The notes beneath the pieces are model-generated. The model worked only from the letters and a program-made list of their open reading frames with translations. It was not told the origin of the DNA and did no database searches. Shown in pieces: positions 17,058 to 24,955 of a stretch of 64,000 nucleotides of DNA. Source of the stretch: Stygiobacter sp. (GTDB lineage: Bacteria; Pseudomonadota; Alphaproteobacteria; Rhodospirillales; Magnetospirillaceae); NCBI GenBank assembly GCA_006218045.1, contig VBWB01000005.1, positions 62,001 to 126,000 of the forward strand. The letters are read 5' to 3'. The translations under genes were made by a program, and so were the position numbers. How positions within the stretch are numbered: position 1 is the stretch's first letter; each line of letters opens with the position of its first letter.

Positions 17058-17905
17058 GGGGAATTCCTTGCGTTGGTCAAAGTCTGGCGCACCACGGTCA
17101 GATAATCGCGTGCCGCCGCCACATCGTCAGCCTGGCGGGCCGCTTGAAGAATGAAGTCGCCCGCATACCCCGCGGTCAACAGCAGGCGGAACACGTCGTC
17201 AAGGCGGGTTTCGCCACTGCCCAGCGGGACCGAGTAATCCTTGCGGGTGCAGTCCTTGACATGGACATTGCCGATCCAGTGCGCATAGACGGGGATTTCA
17301 TCCTCGGGTTCATAGCCGAACCAGGTGCTGTTGCCGGAATCGTAATTGATGCCGAAGCGGGGGTGGTCCACCCGCTCGAGAAAGCGTCGGATGTCGGCGG
17401 GGGGGACATCCACTTCCAGCAGAATAAGGATGCCAAGCTGGTCCGCCAGGGGCAACAAATGATCGAGTACGGCGGCCATGCGGTCATAGGCGCCGTCATG
17501 GCGCAACGAATTTTCCCCCATCATCGGCAACTCGACCATGGGCAGCCCGGCTTCCGCCGAGGCCCGGATCAGCGCCATGGTGGTTTCCAAGGCGCTGGCC
17601 CGCTTGTGTTCGTCGGGACCGATCAGTGGGGTTTCCATGACGGTGTCGCAGCACAAGCCGGCCAAGTGTATGCCCGCCGCCGCCGCTGTATCGCGGATCT
17701 GGCGGCGCCCTTGCGGCGACAGCAGCGGATGGGTCTCCAGGCTGGCATTCTCGATGGTCAGTTCCATGGCCTCATAGCCCAACTCCGCCGCCAGGGTGAA
17801 CTCGGTCGGCCAAAGCGGTCCGGGAAAAGCCTGCACCCGATCGCCGACCCGAGGCAGCAGCCGGCCTTGCATGATACCGATTCTATGGGTCGGACGCGTT
17901 TCCAT
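17054..17905 (-). CDS. sugar phosphate isomerase/epimerase (TIM barrel)
   Basis: A 283-aa protein of the xylose-isomerase-like/AP endonuclease 2 TIM-barrel family. It opens IGIMQGRLLPRVGDRVQAFPGPLWPTEFTLAAELGYEAMELTIE and has metal-ligand-type segments LLEVDVPP, GINYDSGNSTW and NVHVKDC. The family isomerises or epimerises small sugars and keto acids. It is coupled by TGATG to a Gfo/Idh oxidoreductase upstream and by ATGA to legB downstream, so it probably acts on a precursor in the same sugar pathway. The exact reaction cannot be read from sequence. Confidence 0.82.
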   Translation of the reverse strand: METRPTHRIGIMQGRLLPRVGDRVQAFPGPLWPTEFTLAAELGYEAMELTIENASLETHPLLSPQGRRQIRDTAAAAGIHLAGLCCDTVMETPLIGPDEHKRASALETTMALIRASAEAGLPMVELPMMGENSLRHDGAYDRMAAVLDHLLPLADQLGILILLEVDVPPADIRRFLERVDHPRFGINYDSGNSTWFGYEPEDEIPVYAHWIGNVHVKDCTRKDYSVPLGSGETRLDDVFRLLLTAGYAGDFILQAARQADDVAAARDYLTVVRQTLTNARNSP

Positions 17906-18939
17906 CAGAATTCCACCAAAGTACGGGTTTGCAGGGATTGGGCCATGGCCAAAGCGATGCGCTGGCCGCCGGCGACCTTGTCCAAGGCGGTCTCGGCCCG
18001 GATTTCGCCCCGGACCACGGCCAGGAAATGGGACATTTCCTCGATAAACATGGTGTTGCGTTCAAAGCTCGGGGCGGCAAAGCAATCGCGGGTGCCCGAC
18101 CGGCAATCATCGATGCTCAGGCTGTTGTCCAACAGGTTCCAGGTGATGGCGCCACCTTCGCATTTGACGACGATGCCGAATTTGACCGGGCGCTGGACGA
18201 AGGATATGGCCAGGGTCACCGGCACCGGGCGCCCCTCCATCCGGTATTCCATCAAGGCGGTGGCGCCGTCTTCCACATCCAGCGGATAGGACGACAGGTG
18301 CCCGCCAACGGTCCACAGCCGGAGCGGCAGCCCGAACATGGCGTCGAGCAGGTCGCACAGATGAACCTCGGTCAGAATGGCGCCGCCGCCAAGATCCTTG
18401 CGTCCGGCGTAAAAGCCGTTGACCGGTTCATAGGGGTGCCAGGACGGCATGAAGGAATTGGCGGTCAGTTCCACCGCTTGCACCGGTCCCAATACCCGAT
18501 CCGCCACCGCCTGGCGCAACCGCGCCACCGAAGGGTTGAAGCGCAGCATATAAGCAACCACCACCGGCGTTGCCGTCGCCGCTGTGGCCGCCAGCAATTG
18601 GTCCAGTTCGGCCCTGGTGACGCAGACCGGCTTTTCCAGCAAGGTGGGCACGCCGGCGGCGATCAGGTCCATGGTCTGGGCGGCATGGCAGGCGGTGGGC
18701 GAGGCGACGACGGCCAGATCGGGGCGGAAGTCGCGCAATGCCGTCGCCACGTCGGGAAACTGGCTGATCGCGTATTTCGCCGTGATGTCGACCGTGTAAT
18801 CGGGTTTGAGATCCGGCCCGATCTCGAAAGCCCGCCCGACCGACCGAACGGCGGCGACGGCACAATCCGGAACCAAGTGACGGAGGTTGCGCAAGTGGCG
18901 TTGGCCGACGCCACCCAGGCCGAGAAACAGGGCTTTCAT
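17905..18939 (-). CDS. Gfo/Idh/MocA family oxidoreductase
   Basis: A 344-aa NAD(P)-dependent oxidoreductase that begins MKALFLGLGGVGQRHLRNLRHL, with the EKP motif LLEKPVCVTRAELD and GGGAILTEVHLCDLLDAMFGLP. It is closely similar along its length to the protein at 40883-41908, which has the same N-terminus, the same YEPxxxFYxGRxDLGGGAIL block and the same C-terminal LDKVxGGQ. That second copy sits beside a CMP-sugar synthetase, so both probably serve amino-sugar or nonulosonate precursors. It is translationally coupled to the downstream TIM-barrel isomerase by TGATG. Confidence 0.87.
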   Translation of the reverse strand: MKALFLGLGGVGQRHLRNLRHLVPDCAVAAVRSVGRAFEIGPDLKPDYTVDITAKYAISQFPDVATALRDFRPDLAVVASPTACHAAQTMDLIAAGVPTLLEKPVCVTRAELDQLLAATAATATPVVVAYMLRFNPSVARLRQAVADRVLGPVQAVELTANSFMPSWHPYEPVNGFYAGRKDLGGGAILTEVHLCDLLDAMFGLPLRLWTVGGHLSSYPLDVEDGATALMEYRMEGRPVPVTLAISFVQRPVKFGIVVKCEGGAITWNLLDNSLSIDDCRSGTRDCFAAPSFERNTMFIEEMSHFLAVVRGEIRAETALDKVAGGQRIALAMAQSLQTRTLVEF

Positions 18940-18942
18940 GCT

Positions 18943-20151
18943 TCAGCACTCCCTCAAGGCAGCGTTCAACACCAGATCCCACAAGGGCGCATCGGGTGAA
19001 ACGGAGCGTTTGACGTAATCTTCCCTGTACTGGCGTTGGGAAACCGCATCCACGTCCAGTATCCCCTGCAAATCAACCGTCTCCGGTTCATCGAACATGA
19101 CCAACGGACGTCCCAGCGCCTGGGTGAAGGCCAGATAGGCGCGATGGTTGACCCAATGTCGGAACAATTGGTCGAGTGAACACAGAAAAACCGGCAGGCC
19201 GGCCATCACGGCATAGCCGACGGCGGTGGAACGATGGGCGATGACCAGACTGGCCCGGGCGACCAATGCCGCCGTGTTGCCGTGCTCGACCCGACGATTG
19301 CCGAACAATCCCATCCGTTTGTCGCGTTCGGCCCGGGGGTTGGCGGCAATCACCACGGTCAAGCCGGTGGCGGCCTCGATGCGTTCAAACAGGCGGCACA
19401 GTTTGGGATAATATTGGTCTGGCGTGATCCAGTCGTCGATCTTCAGGTCGCGTAAATCCTGCTGAAAGCACATGTTTTCGTCGATGAAGACGGCGATGGC
19501 CTGCCGGGGCGGGACGGTGTCGGCCGTGGCCCGGAAAAATTCGTAATCATTGGAATGCGCCCAGATTTTCCGGGTCGAGGCGGCACAAGGATACATGCGT
19601 CGCCCCGCCGCCGATCGCCTACCGCCCAGAACGATGAAATCAACCGGACGAATGCCCAGCCAGCCATGGGGCAGGCGCGCGATCAGGGATCGCAGCGGAT
19701 TGACGCGCAAGGCCAGCAGACGGCGCCATAATTCCACCAAGCGCCCGGCGCCCGGGCGTGTCGGCGCCGCCCCCGGATAAGCGTTATGGGCGAAAACCAT
19801 GACCGGAGTGCCGGCTTTGGCCAAGGCGCGATAAACCCTAAGCCGACTGAGGTCGCCGGTGAATCCCACATGCAGCATGACCAGATCGCAGGCGGCGGCG
19901 GCCTGGCGCAGGGCCGGCAATTGATCCGACCGCTCAATGCGGACCACGTCGGCGGCGGGGGTGGTCGGGGCGGTAAACGCAACATGCGGGCGGGTCAGCC
20001 CCGACACGTCGTAGAAGGTGACCTCCAGGCCCTTTTGCCGACAGGCCTCCGCCCCCAACCGGGCGCGGTCGCGCTGATCCGGCGGGGCTTCGACGACGAT
20101 GGCGATGCGTTTGGTCCGGTTCAAGGCATCACCAGCAGGTTCTGCCCCCAT
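18943..20151 (-). CDS. unassigned transferase-like protein of the polysaccharide locus
   Basis: A 402-aa protein without membrane helices. The N-terminal half has an alternating Rossmann-like pattern (RIAIVVEAPPDQRDRARLGAEACRQKGLEVTFYDV, CDLVMLHVGFTG). The C-terminal half contains VVIAANPRAERDKR and ALVARASLVIAHRSTAVGYAVMAGLPVFLCSL, which resembles the donor-binding part of CDP-glycerol/capsule-type GT-B enzymes. I do not recognise a named family. The ATG at 20151 overlaps the upstream SDR by 23 bases. A TTG at 20124 is an alternative start. A role in adding a sugar made by the neighbouring genes is inference. Confidence 0.65.
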   Translation of the reverse strand: MGAEPAGDALNRTKRIAIVVEAPPDQRDRARLGAEACRQKGLEVTFYDVSGLTRPHVAFTAPTTPAADVVRIERSDQLPALRQAAAACDLVMLHVGFTGDLSRLRVYRALAKAGTPVMVFAHNAYPGAAPTRPGAGRLVELWRRLLALRVNPLRSLIARLPHGWLGIRPVDFIVLGGRRSAAGRRMYPCAASTRKIWAHSNDYEFFRATADTVPPRQAIAVFIDENMCFQQDLRDLKIDDWITPDQYYPKLCRLFERIEAATGLTVVIAANPRAERDKRMGLFGNRRVEHGNTAALVARASLVIAHRSTAVGYAVMAGLPVFLCSLDQLFRHWVNHRAYLAFTQALGRPLVMFDEPETVDLQGILDVDAVSQRQYREDYVKRSVSPDAPLWDLVLNAALREC

Positions 20152-20983
20152 CCATCACCAGATTGTGGCCGGTCATGAACGAAGAGGCATCCGAGGCGAG
20201 AAAGGCGATGGCGCCTTTGTATTCGTTGATGGCGGCCATGCGCCCCATGGGGATGCATGCGGCCAGTTTCTTGACGAAAGCGGGGTCGTGATTGCGATAG
20301 ACGCCGGCCGGCGAAAAGGCATTGACCCGCACGCCGCGCTTGGCCCACAGCGTCGCCAGATAGCGGGTCAGGTGAATGACGCCGGCCTTGGTCACCGCAT
20401 AGAAGGCGGGCGTGTTGAATTCCTGGCCGGGATAGCCGTATTCGTCCGGTTCATAGATGCGGTGGTCGGGGCTGATGACGCCGACATCGGAGCCGATATT
20501 GATGATCGAGCCCTTGCCCTGGCGCAGCATCACCGGGGCGATGACCTGACAGGCCAGGGCCACCCCGGTCAGATTGACCTTCAATCCCGCCTCCCAGACT
20601 TCGGCGTCGCTGTTTTCAAAGGCGGCGAAAAAGCGGTCGGGGGGGGCGCTACAGGTATAGCGGGTCAGGCCGGCGGCATTGACCAGGATGTCGATATGGC
20701 CATGCTTGGCGACGACGGCATCGGTGGCGGCCTGCAAGGCGGCTTTGTCGGTGATGTCCAGCGCATGGGCATCGCATTGGCCGAACTGGGCGGAAACCTG
20801 GGCGACGGCCTTGTCCATGGCGTCGCCGCCCACGTCGAACAGGACGGGGAAGGCGCCCATTTCGGCCAGGGCCTCGGCGAATTGAACCCCCAGGAAGCCG
20901 CAGCCACCGGTAATCACGGCGACCCGACCGGACAGGTCCAACTGGGTTTTGACGGAAGGGGAGACGGAGGTTTCGGGCTGCAT
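20129..20983 (-). CDS. short-chain dehydrogenase/reductase, PtmA-like
   Basis: A 284-aa classical SDR. It has the cofactor motif VAVITGGCGFLGVQFAEALAEMG, the NAG-type segment DILVNAAGLTRY, the serine in IINIGSDVGVISPD, the active site YAVTK and the C-terminal GHNLVMDGGRTCW. The insertion GVISPDHRIYEPDEYGYPGQEFNTP before the active site is typical of SDRs found beside nonulosonate genes (PtmA-like). Here it follows NeuB, separated by 32 bases. It likely reduces or oxidises a sugar intermediate of that pathway, but the substrate is not known. Confidence 0.85.
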   Translation of the reverse strand: MQPETSVSPSVKTQLDLSGRVAVITGGCGFLGVQFAEALAEMGAFPVLFDVGGDAMDKAVAQVSAQFGQCDAHALDITDKAALQAATDAVVAKHGHIDILVNAAGLTRYTCSAPPDRFFAAFENSDAEVWEAGLKVNLTGVALACQVIAPVMLRQGKGSIINIGSDVGVISPDHRIYEPDEYGYPGQEFNTPAFYAVTKAGVIHLTRYLATLWAKRGVRVNAFSPAGVYRNHDPAFVKKLAACIPMGRMAAINEYKGAIAFLASDASSFMTGHNLVMDGGRTCW

Positions 20984-21015
20984 GGCAAGGCCTCGGGCAA
21001 GGGAAGTCGGGAAAA

Positions 21016-22074
21016 TCAGTCCAGCATGTCGTCGCTGATCGGTGTATCGGCGGCCACCGCCACCTTCAGGCGCCGGCCGGCGACCTGATGGAAGCGGTCG
21101 GGACTGATGCCGGCACCGCCGGTGCGTTTGATGGCGGCGGTGGTCAGGTCGATGACGTCGCCGGGAACCAGATCACGGGCGGCCAGCAGATGCTTGCGCA
21201 GCTTGGTCCGGTTTTCCACTTCGCAGGGCAGCACCCGCTTCATGCCGTCGCCCAGGCAGGATTCGACCTCGCGGATGGCGGCGATCAACGCCGCCAACTC
21301 GTCCGGTTCCAGGGACGCCCGATGGTCCGGACCGGGCAACGAGCGGTCCAGGGTGAAATGCTTTTCATAGGCCTGGGCTCCCAGCGCCGTCGCCGCCAGG
21401 GCGGCGGAAAAGCCCGGAATATGATCGGAATATCCCACCGCGACGCCGCAGGCTTCGGCGATGGTGCGCATGGCCCGCAAATTGGCCTGATCAGCCGGGG
21501 CGGGATAGGATCCGGTACATTGCATGACCAGCAGATCCTTGCAGCCGGCGGCGCGGATGGCGGCGACGCTGGCCTTGACCTCGTCCAGCGTGCACATGGC
21601 GGTGGACAGGATCATGGGGCGCCCGGTGCGGGCCATGATCTCCAGGAACGGGATGTTGTTGGCGTCGGTGGAGGCCACCTTCAACAGATCCACATCCAGC
21701 GAATCCAGCAGTTCGACGCTTTCCACGTCGTAAGGGGTCGACAGGAACATGATGCCGCGCTGGCGGCAGCGTTGGATCAAGGCCCGGTGCATGTCCGCGG
21801 TGAGTTCCTGGGTTTTCAGCAACTGGAACCAGGTCTGCTCTTCGTCTCCACCGGTGGTTTCCACGTGGTAACGGGCCTTGGGGGCCGAGCGGGTGATGAT
21901 GTTCTCGGCCTTGAAGGTCTGGAATTTGACCGCATCGGCGCCGGCGTCGGCGGCCACGTCCACCAGCCTGAGCGCCATATCCAGGTCGCCGTTATGATTG
22001 ACGCCGGCTTCGGCGATGACGAAGACGGGGTGCCCTGGGCCGATGCTGCGGTCCTTAAGACGAATGCCGGTCAT
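21016..22074 (-). CDS. neuB: NeuB-family nonulosonate (sialic/legionaminic acid) synthase
   Basis: A 352-aa protein that condenses phosphoenolpyruvate with an N-acetylated hexose to give a nine-carbon 2-keto acid. The NeuB domain is evident from FVIAEAGVNHNGDLDMALRLVDVAADAGADAVKFQTF, LKVASTDANNIPFLE, LLVMQCTGSYPAP, VGYSDHIPG and ALGAQAYEKHFTLDRSLPGPDHRASLEP. The C-terminus (about residues 290-352, RKHLLAARDLVPGDVIDLTTAAIKR) is the antifreeze-like SAF domain. With LegB, DegT aminotransferase and NeuD-like acetyltransferase in the same run, the product is more likely legionaminic-type than sialic acid. The start overlaps the upstream stop by ATGA. Confidence 0.93.
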   Translation of the reverse strand: MTGIRLKDRSIGPGHPVFVIAEAGVNHNGDLDMALRLVDVAADAGADAVKFQTFKAENIITRSAPKARYHVETTGGDEEQTWFQLLKTQELTADMHRALIQRCRQRGIMFLSTPYDVESVELLDSLDVDLLKVASTDANNIPFLEIMARTGRPMILSTAMCTLDEVKASVAAIRAAGCKDLLVMQCTGSYPAPADQANLRAMRTIAEACGVAVGYSDHIPGFSAALAATALGAQAYEKHFTLDRSLPGPDHRASLEPDELAALIAAIREVESCLGDGMKRVLPCEVENRTKLRKHLLAARDLVPGDVIDLTTAAIKRTGGAGISPDRFHQVAGRRLKVAVAADTPISDDMLD

Positions 22075-22964
22075 GACGGTTCCTGCGATGATGCGGTGAA
22101 GGGAAGGGAGGCGGCGGCGCGGACCAGGGCGATGCTGTCGGCCACTTGCGCCCGGGTGGCGTCACGGAATTCCAGAATGGCCGGAATTCGTTCCGGCAGC
22201 TTTGCCAAGGCGGCCAGCATCGGACTGTCCGCCACCAGGGGTAAATGTTGATCCTGCCGACCGTCATTGTGACTGAGTTCGACCGCCGACAAAGCGGGAA
22301 GCAGCAGTTGGATCAGTCCCTCAAGGGTGAAACCGTGGACCGAGGCCGACAGGCTGGAATGAGCGACGTTCAGGTTGATCCTGAGCTGGGGCAGCAAAGC
22401 CAGCAGCCGCTGATATTCATCCGGGCGCTCCATGAGCAGGACGCCTTGCTTGGTGACCGATCCCTCGGTTTCGATGGCCAGGCCGATACCGGCGCGGGCG
22501 GCATGTTCCGCCAATTGGCGCAAGGATTCCACCATGGTTTGGAACGCCTGCTCGTAGCTGCCGGCAGGGGCGGCAAAGGTGAAGTCGAAGGCCCCGTCCG
22601 CCCGTGTCGTCGCCGCGCTCATGGGCTCGGCCAGAAAACCGGGATGCACGGTATAAAGCTCGGCGCCGATGGCGGCGGCGGCATCGATACAGGCATGGGC
22701 ATGGGTGCGGGAGGCAAGCAGGATATCCGCATCCGCCGAGGCCAGATTGATGATCAGATCGTCGCGCGCCGGCGGAAAATAATTGTGGGTGAAGATCCGG
22801 CACCGCAGCCGTTTGGCCACCGCCTGCAGGTCGGGCCGCCAGCGATGGGTCGAGCCCAGTTCCACCCCATCCACGGGCAAGCCGTCCAGCAGGTCCAGCA
22901 CCTCGGCCAATTCCGTCGGTTCGTTGCCGAAGAAGGTGGTGGAGACGAAAACCGGTCGGGTCAT
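22071..22964 (-). CDS. sugar phosphate isomerase/epimerase-like TIM-barrel protein
   Basis: A 297-aa protein of the xylose-isomerase-like TIM-barrel type. It begins MTRPVFVSTTFFGNEPTELAEVLDLLDGLPVDGVELGSTHRW and contains IFTHNYFPP, LYTVHPGFLAEP, GIGLAIETEGSVTKQGVLLMERPDEY and AVELSHNDGRQDQHLPL, which carry plausible metal-ligand histidines and glutamates. The start at 22964 is the ATG overlapping the acetyltransferase stop by ATGA, not the longer track start. It is wedged between a NeuD-like acetyltransferase and NeuB, so it may epimerise the hexosamine before condensation. That would matter because no hydrolysing 2-epimerase is present. This role is a hypothesis. Confidence 0.78.
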   Translation of the reverse strand: MTRPVFVSTTFFGNEPTELAEVLDLLDGLPVDGVELGSTHRWRPDLQAVAKRLRCRIFTHNYFPPARDDLIINLASADADILLASRTHAHACIDAAAAIGAELYTVHPGFLAEPMSAATTRADGAFDFTFAAPAGSYEQAFQTMVESLRQLAEHAARAGIGLAIETEGSVTKQGVLLMERPDEYQRLLALLPQLRINLNVAHSSLSASVHGFTLEGLIQLLLPALSAVELSHNDGRQDQHLPLVADSPMLAALAKLPERIPAILEFRDATRAQVADSIALVRAAASLPFTASSQEPS

Positions 22965-23593
22965 GGGTTTTGCTCCAGCCATCGCGCCGGTACGCCGACC
23001 CAGCGACCGGGCCGGGACAACGGGCGGATCACCGCCGCGCCGGCACCGATGACGGCATCGTCGCAGATTTCAAGGCGCTCGATGATGGTGGCGCCAATGC
23101 CGACGATGACCCGTTCGCCCAACCGGGTCCGGCCCCCCAGGCTACAGCCCGGTCCCAGATTGGTGAAGGCGCCGATTTCGGTTTCATGGCCGATGGTGAC
23201 GTTGGAATTGATCAGGACGCCTTGGCCCAAACGTACGGCGGCATGAAGGGTGCTGTTGGGATAGATCAGGCTGCCCGCCCCGATGCCGGCGGAGGGGGCG
23301 ACCCAGGCGGCGGGATGAACGAAGCTGGCGATCCGGCGGCCCAGCCCTTCGGCGGTGCGCAGCAAATTTTGACGCAGGCCGGGATTGCCGGCGGCGACCA
23401 GCACGGCACTTTCAGGGTCGGCATCGGCCAGCACATGGTCTTCGCCCAGCCACGGCGCCGGCAAAGCGCAATCGGGTGCCGGGCCGGTAAAGCCGGTGAC
23501 GACGCCACCGGCGGCCATCAACAGTGCCGACAGTTCCAGGGCGAAGCCGCCGGTGCCCATGATGATGACCCGTCTTGGCACCAACGCGGTCAT
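22961..23593 (-). CDS. NeuD/PglD-type sugar O/N-acyltransferase
   Basis: A 210-aa left-handed beta-helix acetyltransferase. The N-terminal 75 residues form the small Rossmann-like sugar-binding domain (RVIIMGTGGFALELSALLMAAGG). The rest is a run of hexapeptide repeats (SLIYPNSTLHAAVRLGQGVLINSNVTIGHETEIGAFTNLGPG) with the acetyl-transfer histidine in TIGHE and the end WVGVPAR. The family acetylates amino sugars such as NDP-4-amino-6-deoxy-GlcNAc, or O-acetylates nonulosonates. The start at 23593 overlaps the kinase stop by ATGA. It is a natural LegH-like partner of the aminotransferase and NeuB. Confidence 0.88.
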   Translation of the reverse strand: MTALVPRRVIIMGTGGFALELSALLMAAGGVVTGFTGPAPDCALPAPWLGEDHVLADADPESAVLVAAGNPGLRQNLLRTAEGLGRRIASFVHPAAWVAPSAGIGAGSLIYPNSTLHAAVRLGQGVLINSNVTIGHETEIGAFTNLGPGCSLGGRTRLGERVIVGIGATIIERLEICDDAVIGAGAAVIRPLSRPGRWVGVPARWLEQNP

Positions 23594-24945
23594 GACCGCG
23601 CCATCCATGATTGCAGCCCCTTGCGGTCGAACATCAGCGGGCTGACGGTCAGCCCGTGCTGACGCAGGGCGGCGACCACGTCGTAACGGCGAAACGGTTT
23701 GACGAAGAACAGGAAGTAACCACCGCCGCCGGTTCCCAAAAGCCGCCCGCCTTCCGCGCCATTGTCCATGGCCAGTTGATAGATGTCGTCAAGCGGCCCC
23801 GAGCTGACCAGCGGATTTATGCGCTTCTTCAATTGCCACGTCGCATCCAGCATGGCGCCGAAATCGTTGAGATTGCCGCGCAGCAGATGCGCCTTCATCT
23901 CCAGGGCAATGGCCTTGATCTCGGCGGCATAGCCCAGTTTTTCCGGGTCGCCGGCCTTGGGTTGGCGGTTTTCGCTTTGTATTTTCTCGCCCAAATGTTC
24001 CGCGCCGGAATAACAAAGCAGGAAGCGTTCCTCCAATTCCTGCAAGGTTCCCGGTTGCAGTCGCAACGGCGTGACGGTGTTGTGCTTGTCATCGAATTCG
24101 ATGAAGTTGAAGCCACCGAAGACGGTGGAATACTGGTCCTGCCAACCGCCGGAAATATCCAGTTCGATGCGTTCCGCCTCGAAGGCGTGTTCGGCGATGG
24201 AATAACTGTCCAGCTTGTCATCGCGCATTTCATTGAAAGCGCCGATGACCCCGGCCAAGACCGAGGCCGAGCCGCCAAGCCCGGAACCGGGCAGAAAGTC
24301 GTTATCGACCCATAAATCGAAGCCGAAATCGGGCTTCATCACCCTGATGCCGGCTTTCAGCAGATCGCCGTCGCCGTCATAGACGAGCGATGACAGATTG
24401 TCGGCTTCGATCAACCGGCTGCCGACTTGCGAGAAGATGCGGATACGGGTGTCGGCGCGTTTGCGCAGTTCCACATGGCTGTAAAGACTGATGCTGGCGG
24501 TCAGGGACACACCGCCATGCTCCATGAAGTAATGGGTGAAATCCGTCCCGCCGCCGGCCAGACTGACGCGGACGGGGGCTTTGGCGCGGGCATAGGTTTC
24601 GCGCTGCGGTTCAAGATAGCCGGTGGTGACCAAGCCGACCGGCTGGCCGTCGCCGTCAAGGACGGGAATGGCGCGGATGCGGCTGTCCAGCAGTTTCAGC
24701 GTCTCTTCCTTGCGGGCGCCCTCGCGGACCGAGACGAATCCCCGATTCATGTGGTTTCGCACCGGCGATTGCAGCGTTCCCCCATCCATCAGGGCATTGC
24801 GGATATCGCCGTCGGTCAGAATCCCCAGGGCTCGTCCGTTTCCATCTTGGACGATGGTAATGCCGCGTCCCGATGCGCGAAGCGACCGCATGGCGTCTTC
24901 CATGGTCGCGCCACAGGGAATCAGCAGTTTTTCCAGACCATCCAT
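23590..24945 (-). CDS. CBS-pair / GHMP sugar kinase fusion
   Basis: A 451-aa two-part protein. Residues 1 to about 120 form a pair of CBS domains: GITIVQDGNGRALGILTDGDIRNALMDGG and IRAIPVLDGDGQPVGLVTTGYLE. From about residue 120 it is a GHMP kinase similar to D-glycero-D-manno-heptose kinase HddA: APVRVSLAGGGTDFTHYF, the ATP loop LPGSGLGGSASVLAGV near residue 220, and the C-terminal GTGGGGYFLFFV. In nonulosonate clusters a CBS pair is usually fused to a nucleotidyltransferase (PtmE), so fusion to a kinase is unusual. The CBS pair may sense a nucleotide and tune sugar-1-phosphate formation. The sugar substrate is unknown. Confidence 0.87.
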   Translation of the reverse strand: MDGLEKLLIPCGATMEDAMRSLRASGRGITIVQDGNGRALGILTDGDIRNALMDGGTLQSPVRNHMNRGFVSVREGARKEETLKLLDSRIRAIPVLDGDGQPVGLVTTGYLEPQRETYARAKAPVRVSLAGGGTDFTHYFMEHGGVSLTASISLYSHVELRKRADTRIRIFSQVGSRLIEADNLSSLVYDGDGDLLKAGIRVMKPDFGFDLWVDNDFLPGSGLGGSASVLAGVIGAFNEMRDDKLDSYSIAEHAFEAERIELDISGGWQDQYSTVFGGFNFIEFDDKHNTVTPLRLQPGTLQELEERFLLCYSGAEHLGEKIQSENRQPKAGDPEKLGYAAEIKAIALEMKAHLLRGNLNDFGAMLDATWQLKKRINPLVSSGPLDDIYQLAMDNGAEGGRLLGTGGGGYFLFFVKPFRRYDVVAALRQHGLTVSPLMFDRKGLQSWMARS

Positions 24946-24955
24946 CGGCTGGCTC

